Both the position numbers and the translations under genes were made by a program. The notes under the pieces were generated by a model. It saw only the letters and a list, made by a program, of their open reading frames with translations. It was not told the origin of the DNA and did not search any database. A stretch of 64,000 nucleotides of DNA from Pelagophyceae sp. CCMP2097 (Eukaryota; Sar; Pelagophyceae), in the NCBI GenBank assembly GCA_026770575.1, contig MU657167.1:221996-285995 (forward strand), read 5' to 3'. Within the stretch, counting starts at the first letter, position 1. The number at the start of each line of letters is the position of its first letter. Shown one piece after another: positions 53,658-63,871 of the stretch.

Positions 53658-53903
53658 TCACGTGTACGCCTGCCCCCGGTCGAGCCCACGGCCCACGCAG
53701 CAAGGTGACGGTCCGAGGATCCTCCTCGTGTCCACGTTTACTACCACATTCCAGAGCCGCGCCGGCTTGTTGGTGCTTGCCGTCACGACGCGAGTGCCGT
53801 TGGGAGAGAACGCGCAGCACGTGATGCCACTGTGTGCCCCGAAGCGTCGTTTGCAGCGCACCCGTCTCAACATCACAGAGCGGCGCCCGTCCGCGCTCGC
53901 CAC
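53658..53903 (-). pseudogene. WD40-repeat fragment with frameshift
   Basis: The frame holds one WD40 repeat, AHSGITCCAFSPNGTRVVTA then KPARLWNVVVNVDTR. The preceding strand of the same repeat (LCDVETGALQTTLRG) lies immediately upstream in a different frame, so a frame change splits the repeat within about 10 bp. No splice site fits, no other WD40 unit is nearby, and a stop follows. It is most likely a remnant of a WD40 gene, possibly truncated when the neighbouring element inserted. Confidence 0.6.
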
Positions 53904-55725
53904 TCAGCGCGTCTTCGCATGCGCCCATGCGGCGCGGTCCCAAACGCGGCCGCAGATGCCGAGGCCTCGCTGCTCGACGGCTTGGAATGCGACGGCGCAG
54001 AGCGCCGTCGCGACGAGCGTGACCGCCGCGAGGAGCGAAAACGCTTGGAGCGCGCCTTCGGGGAGAGGCCGGACATGCTTGAGGAGGGCCATGAGGATCG
54101 GCCAATGCAAGCAGTACACATGGAACGTGTACCCCGCCGGCACTTTCCAGAATGGCGCATACGTGATGCGATGCAGCGTGTCGCAGAAGAGCCAGTGGCC
54201 TCTTGGTGCAACGGCGGCGAAGATGAGGATCGACCACGCCAACGCATCGATAAGACCCCCCGCCGCCTCGATCATAATCCACGGCAGCGCCGCAGACGGC
54301 GAGAGCGGCGTCGGCAGGGCGTGGCGGTCCAACAGCCAGATGAGCGCCGACGCGAGCACCGCGCGGCGCGGCCACGATGACGCGCCGCGTGGCGTTGCGG
54401 CGGCGGCGTCGCGGAGCGCCGCGGCTAGCGCGGCCCCGACGAAGAACGGCGCGAGTCGCGCGTGCGTCGGGATGTAGAGTTGCGTGGCCCATTTCTCCAA
54501 AAATTCAACGTTGTCGAGTCGGCAAGACGCGCAGGCACCCGTCAGCGGCGCGCGGGCCAGCGACAGGCCCAGGGAGACCCCCGGCGCCGAATCATCGCCC
54601 GGCGCATTGAGCACGATCAGCCCGGCCTTGGCGAGGCAGGCGGCGCGGAGGCAGTCGACGTCGCGGCGCACGATGGCCCAGCGGAGAGCCGCGGATAAGG
54701 CGGCGCAGCCGAGCGCGGCGCCCGCGAGCGCGGCGCGGCGCCGCAGCATCCGCGAGCTCGACGCGGCGAGGACCAGCACCGTCAACAGCGCCGAGGCGTG
54801 GAGGTCGACGGCGTTGGACCAGAGTGGCGGGGTCGTGAGGTCGACCCAGCCTGGCAGGGGGTGGTCGGACTCTGGCGTCGAAGAAGCGGACCCCTCCAGT
54901 CTGCGAGCCTCGAAAGGGTGTTGCTGCGGCGCCTCTGAAGCGGCGAGACGCACCTCTGTAGCCGTGGTAGTTGTTGGCTCCGAACGTGGCCCCGACGCGC
55001 CGCCAGTCGACACCGCCGAGGCCGTCGTCCAGGAAGAAGCGCTTATCGCGCCGCCCGACGAGCGCCGCGAAGACGAGCGCCGCGTCGACGCGCCAGCACC
55101 GCAGCGCCTTGCGCGCGAGCCGCGCAAAGGCGAGCCGCGCGGCCGTTTCGCGGCCCGGCGCATCGTGGTCGTGCAGGATGCCGCGCGCGCAGAAGAAGCC
55201 CGAGATTAAAAAGAACGCGTCGACCTAGACGCGGCACGCCCGTCCGGTCGGCCCGCCTCGCTCCTCGAGGCGCTGCGGCTCGTAGCCCCTCTACGATCAT
55301 CGTGCCCTGTTCGTGCCCTTTATTGCCGCCCCTTTCGGTATTGCGTCGTCGAGTCCAGCGCCGTTGCCGACGGCGGGCAGGGCGGCCCAGGTGAGGAAGC
55401 GCAGCAGCCGGGAATGGTCCCAGGGCAGCGGCCTCGAAGGATACGCGTGCGCCGTGTAGAAGAGCACGTGGTGCGCCACCACGCTCAGGCCTGCGTCCGA
55501 GCGTGCCAGAGGCGAGCACCCATCGGGGCAGCGGGCGGATGTGGGACTCGGAGACTCTTGACTAGAGACGCCGGGGCGAGACAGAGCAACGACCGAATGC
55601 AGTCCAAAGGCCGCAAGTGCTCCGGCCGCGGCTTCAACGCGCCGCCGGACGCAATCGGAAGCGCGACGGTGGACATAGTATTGCTCGAGAGTCGGCTCCA
55701 GGGACTCGGAATTCGGAAGTGGCAC
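53904..55725 (-). CDS. Acyltransferase-3 family membrane protein
   Basis: A multi-helix membrane O-acyltransferase (OafA/NRF-6-like). The start at 55725 reads MPLPNSESLEPTLEQYYVHR. RLLRFLTWAALPAVGNGAG follows near 55380. After an intron a frame near 55220-55140 reads DAFFLISGFFCARGILHDHD, the family's conserved FFLISGFF block. The long C-terminal exon includes LHASALLTVLVLAASSSRML, EKWATQLYIPTHARLAPFFV, ALIWLLDRHALPTPLS and TFHVYCLHWPILMALLKHVR, ending KTR at 53904. PTHARLAPFFVG is typical of eukaryotic members. Several intron edges between 55330 and 54900 are unresolved. The acyl acceptor is unknown. Confidence 0.8.
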
Positions 55726-55817
55726 AAAAATTGGGCAAGAATTCGGTCAAATGTGCGAGGTCGTTATCGCCAAAATAAAGTTGGGTCCCGGATCCGCGGA
55801 CGACGTCGACTCGGCGG
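55726..55817. promoter_or_regulatory. Very short bidirectional promoter region
   Basis: Only 92 bp separate the start codons of the acyltransferase (-) and the coiled-coil protein (+). The two GAATTCGG words (about 55709 and 55738) are the only repeated feature seen. Confidence 0.45.
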
Positions 55818-56550
55818 ATGTCGATGGACTCGGAGGCCGCCGCCGCGGCGCCGTCGGCGCTGCGTGCGAACGCGAGCGCGGTGCCGCGGGCGGCGAGCGC
55901 GACGGCGCGGCGGCGGCAGGACGTGCAGCGGCAGGTCGACGAGCTGAACGACCGCGGCGAAGGCGCCGCGGCCCTGGAGCTCAAGCGCTCCAACACCGAG
56001 GCGCTGCTCCGGCGCGCGCGCCTCGCCGCGCGTGCTGCCCAGGCCGCCGAGGGCGACGCCGAGGCCAAGGATGCCATCTTAAGAGATCTCGAGCGGAGCA
56101 GGGCCTACCAAAAGGCCAAGCGGCAACGGTGCGCGAGCCTGCCCGACGCACGGGAGCCCGGACGGCAGAGTTAGGCTCGGCGGCGACTTTTACGCGACGC
56201 CCGACGCGCACCGCCGCGCGTGCAAGCTCGGCGCGGAAAGGTCGATCCGTTCTCGGGAGCGGCGCAAGGCCGAGTACGCGGACCTGCAGGCCCAGGCCGC
56301 CGACGGCAGCGACCACGCCGCGCAGCAGCTCAAGGTCATGGACGACCAGAAGGAGGCGCAAAAGGAGAAGCAGCGCGTCGCCGCGCGAGAACGACGACTC
56401 AAGAAGAAGTACGCCCGCCCGCGTCGCGCCTCAAAGTCGACACAAACGGCGCAGGCTCGAAATCTACCCAAACGCGTTCCTCTCGCCGCCCGCCGGCATC
56501 ACACAAAGGTTCGTCTCGGAGGCCGTGTGTGCATCGAGGGACTCTCCTAG
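55818..56550 (+). CDS. Hypothetical coiled-coil protein
   Basis: Exons 55818-56128 and 56175-56550 are joined in phase 2 by a 46-nt intron (GTGCGC...GTTAG), giving 228 residues. It is strongly helical and charged: RRRQDVQRQVDELNDRGEGA, LKRSNTEALLRRARLAARAA, ILRDLERSRAYQKAKRQR, then LGGDFYATPDAHRRACKLGA and RSIRSRERRKAEYADLQAQA. The basic run with spaced leucine-like residues recalls a bZIP region, but no canonical leucine zipper is visible. The C-terminus is basic and disordered. No family is recognised. Confidence 0.65.
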
Positions 56551-56747
56551 GACTGCCGCCGTCGGCGGCGAGGGCTCCTGAAGCAACGGCCCACCCACGA
56601 CGATTGCCCGTTGATAACAGTCCACCTTGCTTGTGGAAGTGGTTAGAAACCTGTATCATTATTCGAATACTGGGCGCGGTGCCCCCGGGCGCATTCACGG
56701 AGCCCCGGGGCGCCTATTGCCGGCAAGAGGCCGGCTGCTAAATCGCC

Positions 56748-59251
56748 TCAGAGCGCGGCGGGCAGGGCGGCCATGACGGGCCTCCCGATCAGACCGTTGA
56801 CCATGTCCACGATGTGCTCCGTGTTGAGCGCGGCTTCGTCGTATTGCTGGTTTTGTGTCGCCGTCTCGAAGAACGTGTCCGGCAGGTTCATGGGCCGCAC
56901 CTTGAGGTTGCCGCCGTCCAAGGCGCCGTCTAAAGCGAGGAAGTGGAGGACGTAGTCGCCGAAGCCGAGGACGGAGTTTTCCTCGCACGTGACTAAAACC
57001 TCGTGGTCGCGGGCCAGCTCGCGGATCAAATCCTCGTCCAGCGGCTTCATGTAGCGCGCATCCGCCACCGTCACGGAAAGGTCCGGGTGCTTCGCCTCCA
57101 ACTCCGCGGCGGCCTCGCAGGCCGCCGCGAGGCGCGTGCCCAGCGTCAGGATGGCCACCTTGCGCGCCTTGGTCTGGTCCGCCTTGCGGATGTAGCGGCC
57201 CTTGCCCACGGGCAGCACCTCGCCCTTGGTGGGCACCTCGGTCCAGCCGTAGCCGAACAGCTCGTTCATCTTCTCCAGGCCGTAGCCCGTGCCGCGCGGG
57301 TAGCGCACGGCGGACGGGCCGTCGTCGATGGAGTGCGCTGTGACCACCATGTTCATCAACTCCACCTCGTCGCTCGGGGCCATGATGACGAGGCCGGGCA
57401 TGCAGCCCAAGTAGCTGAGGTCGTAGGCGCCGTGGTGCGTCGGGCCGTCGTTGCCGACGAGTCCCGCGCGGTCGATCATGAAGCGCACCGGGAGTTTTTG
57501 GATCACGACGTCGTGCACGAGCTGGTCATAGCCGCGCTGCAGGAACGTAGAGTAGATGCAACAGAACGGCTTCAGGCCCTCGACGGCGAGGCCCGCGGCG
57601 AAGGTGACCGCGTGCTGCTCCGCGATGCCGACGTCGTACGTCCGCTTCGGGAAGCGCCGCCCGAAAATGTCCATGCCCGTACCGCCGGGCATGGCCGCCG
57701 TGATGCCCACGACGTCGCGGTCGATTTCTGCCAGGCGCACGAGCTCGTTGGCAAAAGTCGTCGTGAACGACTTCTTCGACTCTGCGCCGCCGGCAGCCAC
57801 GGGCGCGCCCTTGATCTGCTTGCCCGTCGCCACGTCGAACTTGGCCACGCCGTGCATCTTGTCCGACGCGGCCATGGCCGGGGCGTAGCCCATGCCCTTT
57901 TCCGTCTTGAGGTGCAGAAGCACGGGCTTGTTCGAGGGCGTGTCGCGCAGGTTTTCCAAAATGGGCACCAAGTTCTCCAAGTCGTGGCCGTCCACGGGGC
58001 CGATGTAATAGAAGCCGAGCTCCTCGAACAGCGTGCCGCCGGTGACGATGCCGCGCGCGTACTCGTCAATCTTGGCGTTGATTTTTTGCACCTCTGGTGG
58101 GAAGATGGACGACAAGCCCTTGGCGACGTTGCGAAAGTCGGCAAAGGGCTTGGACGAGATCAGGCGCGACGTGTACGCCGACAGCGCGCCGCTCGGGATG
58201 ACGCCGCCGGCGGACGGCGTGCCCGTGGGCAGCGAGACCTGGCCGTTGTCGTTGAGGATGGTGATCATTCTCGCCTGGAGGTAGTTTGCGTTGTTCATGG
58301 CCTCGTAGGCCATGCCGCCCGTGATGGCCCCGTCGCCGATAATGGCGATGCAGTTGTTCCGGGCCTTGTTCTTCAAAGACTTGCCAATCGCCATTCCAAG
58401 CGCGGCCGAGATGGAAGTCGACGAGTGGCCCGCGCCAAAGGCGTCGTACTCCGACTCGGACCGCTTCTGGAACCCAGAGAGGCCGCCCTTTTGCCGCAGC
58501 GTCGGCATGCGCTCGCGCCGGCCCGTCAAGATCTTGTGCGGGTAGCACTGATGAGACACGTCCCAGAGGATGCGGTCCTCGGGCGTGTCGAAGACGTGGT
58601 GCAGCGCCACCGTCAGCTCAATGACGCCCAGCGACGAGCCCAGGTGGCCGCCTGCGAAAGCGGGCGTCCGGCCGCGCAAAAGGGGCGCCGGTACGCACCC
58701 GTCTGCGAGACTGCGCGGATGACGTCCCATCGGAGCTCGTGCGAGAGCTGCTTGAGCTCGCTGATGGTCATGTCCTTCATGTCGTCGGGAGTCTTGATCA
58801 GGTTGAGCAGCGGCGTCCCCGCGGGGCCCGTGTAGCCCACCGGCGCCACCTTCATGTCCTGGACGCTCGACATCTGCGGCACGGTCCGCCTAGGCGCGCC
58901 GGATTCGGGGCCGGAGCAGCGCCGCGCTGCGGTGCCGGGAGCGCGCGGGAGAGGCCAAGATCCTCGCCGACGCGCCGCGCACCAAACCTTCAACATGTGC
59001 CCCCGGCGGCGCTATAGGGCCCGGGTGCGCGGCCCCGCCGCCGCGTAGCCACGGCGGGGCCCGCGGAGCGCGAGCCGCCGGCCGCGCGCGGCGCCGCCGG
59101 CATCGGCCGCACGTTGCCCTCGGGGTATTTTACCCTTGCCCCTTTCCCTGCGGCCGTAGAAGACGCACCTCCGTTGCGTTTGCATGGCGGCATGGCGCGC
59201 GGCGTAGCCGTCTACGGCCACCGCGCAGAGCGCCGCGAGGGCGAGCAGCAT
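56748..59251 (-). CDS. DXS: 1-deoxy-D-xylulose-5-phosphate synthase, plastid
   Basis: First enzyme of the plastid MEP isoprenoid pathway (pyruvate plus glyceraldehyde-3-phosphate). Three exons close in phase: 59251-59169, 58889-58699 and 58651-56748, giving 725 residues. Exon 1 encodes only a signal peptide and transit start ([20 protein letters not shown]). The mature enzyme begins near [23 protein letters not shown] motifs: [39 protein letters not shown], the thiamine-diphosphate motif [60 protein letters not shown] and [16 protein letters not shown]. Length and motifs are complete. The ATG at 58996 in the 279-nt first intron is not needed. The leader exon and mature-enzyme exon are split by the longest intron of the gene. 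Confidence 0.95.
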
Positions 59252-59699
59252 CGTCCTGGTCTTCAGCGAACTGCCGACGGCGTCAGCTCGAAATCGTGAT
59301 GGCCCGCGCAATTACATTTTTTTCAGAACACCGCGGGTTTCCCCCGCAGAACTCGAGCGCGATCGGAGATGCGAGCGGCCTTTTAAGAGCGGCCGGCCTC
59401 GGAGGACGACCGGCCTCGGAAGGCGCCCTGTTGCGTACAAGTCCTCGGAAGGCGCCTTATTGCGCGCAAGGCGCCGCACCTCTTCGAAAGCGGGATTTAA
59501 GCGAGTTTCGGCGCGACCCGGCGCCGCGCGCCGCGGCGGCGCGGCACCAGTCCACTGCGGAACCTTTCCTAACGGTCCCGTGGAAGAAGAGCGGCCCTCA
59601 TCTCAGAGGCTCCCCAGATTCTGGGGCCGCGACCTTTCTTCTGAACGCAAGTCCGTCGGAGTCGAATTTCGAGGAATTTCGAGGTGTGGACTAAAGTGT
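59252..59699. other. Divergent intergenic region with 29-bp tandem repeat
   Basis: About 450 bp between divergent start codons. A 29-bp unit beginning CCTCGGAAGGCGCC is repeated in tandem (about 59412-59470), with degenerate CGGCCTCGGA words before it. The sequence AATTTCGAGG is doubled near 59664-59684. No gene seen. Confidence 0.5.
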
Positions 59700-60905
59700 A
59701 TGGTGGGTGCGGGCAGTGGGCTTCTGATGCTCGAGGAGGACGAGGACGACGATGGGGACGAGGAGGAGGTGACCGGGGAGGATGACTTCCGAGAGCGCGT
59801 GGCTTGGCAGTCCAAGTTCGACACGAAAATCTGCTTCGGCTGTGGTCTTTTATTTTCTTCCGGCGTCCCGCAATACGTCGTCCGTCGTCCCGCCCGTTAT
59901 ACGGGGCGCCTTTGGCACCGGCGCCGGCATGCTTGGCGGCTTCAACGGACGGCGGCATAGGAACGACGTTTAACCCGAGGCGTAGGAACGACATTTAACC
60001 CGATTACGAACCGGCACCACCACTGCCGCGGCTGCGGCCGCGTCGTCTGCGGCCCATGCTCCAAGAAGAAGCGGAAGGTCAAGGGCTACGCAAAGGTCCA
60101 GCGCATCTGCGACGAGTGCAACAAGAGCATGGCCTCTCCCTTTTCCGTCGAGACGGTGCTCCGCGTGGCCTTTGCGCTTTGCCCCTGCTTGAGGTGGGCC
60201 AAGCGCGAGCTGAAGAAGCAGCAGCAGCAGTCCATGCTCGCCGATGGCACCATCTTCGTCCGGCAGACTCTAAAGGCCTCGGACGCCATTCGCCGCGCGG
60301 CAGCGACGCTCTCCAGCGTGACGAGCATGTTCGGGAAAAAGGCAGACGCGCCAGAGGCGCTGTGCGACTCGACGCGAGTGCGCGTCCGCCTCCGCGCCGA
60401 CGGCCTGAGCTTGAGCGTGGCGCCCATTGCGAGCGAGGAGGACGACGATGTCGTTTACCTCCACGACGTCCGCCGCGTCGAAGCCAAAGGCGCCGCCGCC
60501 CTCGTCGTCTTCGGCAAGGATGACTTCGTGCTCTTCGAGGGCGCCGCCGTCGACAAGAAGACGCGCGACGCATGGGTCAACGCCCTCGACTCGGCCGCCA
60601 AGGAGGCCGCCTCCAAGCCGCCGCCGCCGCGAGAGAAGCGGGCCGCCGGCATGATGGGCGGCTCCGCGCGCCGCGCCACGCGCGAGGTCGAGCTCCAGAC
60701 CAAGAAGCGTGCGCACCCCTTTTGCGACGCAGGGCGCCTGAGGGCGCCGCCCTGGGCGCCGCGCAGACGGCACTTAAACGACTCTGACAGACGGCGTGTA
60801 GGCGACGCGGAAAAGAAAAAGTCAGAGTACATGAAGGGCACCGGCGGCGGCATGAAGTACACCGCGATCGCCATGGCCGAGCGCATGACAAACGCCACCG
60901 TGTAA
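59700..60905 (+). CDS. FYVE zinc-finger protein with PH-like domain
   Basis: Binds phosphatidylinositol-3-phosphate on endosomes (family knowledge). Exons 59700-59844, 59986-60708 and 60802-60905 close in phase and give 323 residues. After an acidic N-terminus (LEEDEDDDGDEEEVTGEDDF) the FYVE finger is rebuilt across intron 1: CFGCGTTFNPITNRHHHCRG, CGRVVCGPCS, ending RICDEC; the RHHHCRGCG signature is intact, with eight Cys/His ligands. A second domain (VRVRLRADGLSLSVAP, DDVVYLHDVRRVEAKG, TRDAWVNALDSA) resembles a PH domain with its terminal tryptophan helix. The C-terminus is Lys-rich. The 3' splice site of intron 1 is duplicated 25 bp upstream (see findings). Confidence 0.85.
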
Positions 60906-61254
60906 AGCCACCCGTTTTCGCCCGCCGACCGACGCGCCGGGCCCGTGGAACCCGTGGAGCCAACTTAATAATATTATATCATCGAGGGGATTTAAACGTC
61001 GCACGCCGGTCACACTCCGGTCAACACGCCGCTTAGCGCCTCTTCTATTGCCGCTCCGCGTCGTGCAATGTGGCAGAGGGTCTCGCCGCAGACGTCGGCG
61101 ACAGACGCCCGTGCCGAGCTCTTACTGGTTCCGGAGGACCGTGCGAGGAAGGGCTCTCCCGCATCGAAAACGAGACTATGACTGCCGACGACCAGGGGTC
61201 ATCTTGTGTCGACGTCCTGGTCCCCGCAAGAAGAGGTGTGGCAGACGCGACAAG

Positions 61255-62485
61255 CTAGTAGTACATGCCTTCTTCTTGCTCCGAGTCCGAGGCGCCGTGG
61301 TACGCGGGCGGCCACGCCGCGGGCGCGGCGGGCGCGGCCTCGTGGGCGGCGGGCGGGGCGGCGGCGGCTGGCGGCGGCGGCGCGCCGTCGTGGTGGTCCT
61401 CGTGGCCGCCCTTGCGGCCGCTGCCTTTGCGCTTGCGCCGCCGCGACGACGACGCCTGCAGGGGACTTTTGAAGACCGTATGCAAGGGGCCATCTTCGGA
61501 GACGGACCTGCTGCAGCTCGTCGTCTGAGAATTCCAGGTCTTCGTCGCCGAGCTCCTCGTCGTACACGTCCGACGCGTCGCAGCCTATTTCGTCGTGGGC
61601 AAAACGACGCGCAAGGAGGGCGCGCACCCTTGCTGGCGAGGCGGTGCGGTTGGATGAAGGCGAGCTCGGCGTTTGGCGAGAAGACGTCCTTGCCGAGCCA
61701 CGCCGGCGCCGACTCGGCGTCCCTGCGCGCGTAGCGCACAATGTAGTGCGGGTGCCGCACCTATCGCCCGAGCGCGTCGCCACGGCAAAAGGACGACCGT
61801 CGTCTCCGAGCGCGTCTCCGAAGACGCCGCTTTGGCACGGGTCCGAAGACTTCCCAGATGCGCCCAATGGGCGTGCGGTCCTCGAGGCAGAGCACCGTCT
61901 CCTCGTACAAAGCCTGTTTCGCCGGGTAAAGGCCGCGCTATCATCAAGGCGGAAAGCACCTTGTCGTTGAGCTTGGCCGCGACGACGAACGTCGCGTCCG
62001 GCAGCGCCAAAACGTTCGAGACCACGCCGACGCGCAGCAGCGGCGCGTGCGGATCGATGGTCAGCAGCGCCGCCGCCTCCGGCTCGGGTAAGGCCACGAC
62101 CTCGTTGGCCGTTCGCAGCGGCTCGCACAGGCCGCCTATGGTGCCGCCGTGTGCCGCCGCCGGTCCGCGCCAGTGCCGGTCCGCGCCGGTGCCGGTCCGC
62201 GCCGGTGCCGGTCCGTGACCCCTATACATGCAGCATCGCACCGTCGTCGTCTTCGTCTTCGCCGCCGTGGTTCCCAAAGGAGGCGTCGTCGTCGCCGCCC
62301 GCGGCGGTGTCGTCGTCGGCAGGCGGGGCGTCCTCGTGGGCGTCCTCGTCCTCAATGTCCATCTCATTAGGGTCGTGCACCGCCGCGCTCTCGCCAGCCG
62401 CGTCGGGATGCCCAGCAGACGCTTCCATAGCGTCGCGAAGCCCGTCGACGAGGACGACCGACCGCGACTCCGTCGTGAAAGGCAC
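61255..62485 (-). CDS. NAF1: H/ACA RNP assembly factor NAF1
   Basis: Assembly factor that holds the Gar1 position during H/ACA snoRNP and telomerase RNP biogenesis in the nucleus. Six exons close in phase: 62485-62242, 62135-61960, 61913-61839, 61760-61628, 61584-61508 and 61455-61255, giving 301 residues. After an acidic N-terminus the Gar1-like barrel reads VGVVSNVLALPDATFVVAAK, ETVLCLEDRTPIGRIWEVFG and GPVRHPHYIVRYARRD. The family-diagnostic GCDASDVYDEELGDEDLEFS (consensus GSDASNxYDEE) is followed by DDELQQ and a basic, Ala/Pro-rich tail ending EQEEGMYY. The first intron contains a GC-rich minisatellite. All six exon junctions fall within conserved blocks, so confidence is high. Confidence 0.9.
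62160..62214. repeat. 16-bp minisatellite inside NAF1 intron 1
   Basis: CCGGTCCGCGCCGGTG is repeated about 3.5 times with one internal variant. It makes up half of the 106-nt first intron of NAF1. Confidence 0.85.
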
Positions 62486-62701
62486 CTCCGAGTCGTCGCT
62501 TCAGACTACATTTTTACACAGAGCCCATAACCTACGCTGTTTTAAGCGCATGCCGGCTCGGGGTCACCGCTCCAGAGTCCTGGGACATTTCCCGCGAAGC
62601 ACCGCGCCAACATCGGTGTCGAGGGAAATATCATGTCTTCTCAATAAGGTGGATTTCTATTTGCGCCGAAATTTGCGGCGCAACGACAAAACGCCGGAAC
62701 G
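62486..62701. promoter_or_regulatory. Divergent promoter region (NAF1 / hypothetical)
   Basis: About 215 bp between divergent start codons, with an AT-richer patch near 62505-62520. No defined element. Confidence 0.35.
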
Positions 62702-63832
62702 ATGAGCCTCGCCTTCCTCGATGACCGCGACGCGCCGCAGCGCGACGGCAACCAGCACCGCGGCGGGAAGCGCATCTTCCCGGGCCAGCACAAGCATCTC
62801 GACCTCACGTGCGTCCGACGCGTGGAATCGGCATTTGGGCCTTTTCCGTGTGCCGATTGCGACGCCTAGACACGTCGACGGGCCGCGCGGCTTCGCGCAG
62901 ATGGAAACGACGGAGTCGGGTGCGTGCTCCCCCCGCGCCTCTGCGGGCGGCCGCCCCCGAGGCCCGGACAGGCGTGCGCACCACCCGCTTCAAGAAAGGC
63001 TTCGAGCGCCGCCAGGAGACGACGATCCAGCCGCACGCCGAGCGCCGGAAAGGGGTGCGCCCCTTCGTGGCGGTCGTGGCGAAAACCTCGATTCATTCGA
63101 CTGGCGGCGCTGCAGGAAGCGGCGAAGGCGGAAGCGAGCACGGCGCACTTAGAACGGCGCCGTGTGCAGCTCAGTGAGTCGCGCTCGTCGTCGACGCACC
63201 CGCGCATGTGTGCTGCAGCCGCGGCCCAGGCGAGTACGGGCAGTACAACGGCTTTAACCCGATTTCCGGCGTCTACGAGGCCGACAAGATCCGAGGCCTG
63301 CGGCCACAGGCGCGCTACCTCTCCGACCGGCCCTCGGTGCGTCACCGACGTGCCTGCGGCGAAACGGCTGCCTCGTGGGCAAACGGCGGCGTCGTGATCG
63401 ACCCTATCAGGCCGAGCTCCTCAAGAGCGGCGAGATCACGATCCGCAACTCGCACTTTAGATTCTACACGCCGCTGCCGAGCGGTCCTTCAGCGCGGCGT
63501 CACGCGGCAATTGCCAAAGCGCAGTCGAGGGTGCCGTCAAAGGCCGCTGACCTTTTCGTTTAGGCGACGAGCACGACCGGCGGCAGAAGCAGCTCGTCAG
63601 CGAGGGCCTCTTGAAGCCCAAGTGCTCTTCCGTGCTGGGCATCGGCCGCGCCGACGCCAAGTCGTACGGGGTGGAGGATCAGTTTTCTCACTCGAATTAC
63701 GGCAACGCGCGGAAACAGGTCGAGGGCCTCTACGAAAAAACAGAGCCGGGGAGGTACACGCCGCGCAAGACCAACAACGCGCGCACCGGCGGCGAACTCT
63801 TCGCCGGCACGTGGAGGAACGAGCGACCGTAG
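62702..63832 (+). CDS. Conserved-looking hypothetical protein in many short exons
   Basis: Exons 62702-62808 and 62870-62919 and the start of exon 3 at 62972 close in phase. They encode MSLAFLDDRDAPQRDGNQHR, FPGQHKHLDLTHVDGPRGFA and VRTTRFKKGFERRQETTIQP. Later exons, with GT-AG edges but not all joins tested, give EAAKAEASTAHLERRRVQL, GPGEYGQYNGFNPISGVYEA, AELLKSGEITIRNSHFRFYT and, after GTTTAG at 63563, QKQLVSEGLLKPKCSSVLGI, GVEDQFSHSNYGNARKQVEG and EKTEPGRYTPRKTNNARTGG. Exons are as short as 50 nt. The ordered Gly/Pro/Tyr-rich pattern is reminiscent of flagellar or microtubule-associated proteins, but I recognise no family. The stop is at 63832. Confidence 0.65.
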
Positions 63833-63871
63833 CTCCCGTCTGCGTCCGTGCCGTCCCAGAGTCGGCGCGGT

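Noticed and set aside
57003..58835. A 610-codon plus-strand open frame
   Set aside because: It is antisense to the DXS coding region, His/Val/Arg-rich, and an expected shadow of a high-GC gene.
58613..58996. ATG at 58996 as the DXS start
   Set aside because: The sequence from it is Arg-rich with no targeting signal, whereas exon 59251-59169 gives a signal peptide and joins in phase.
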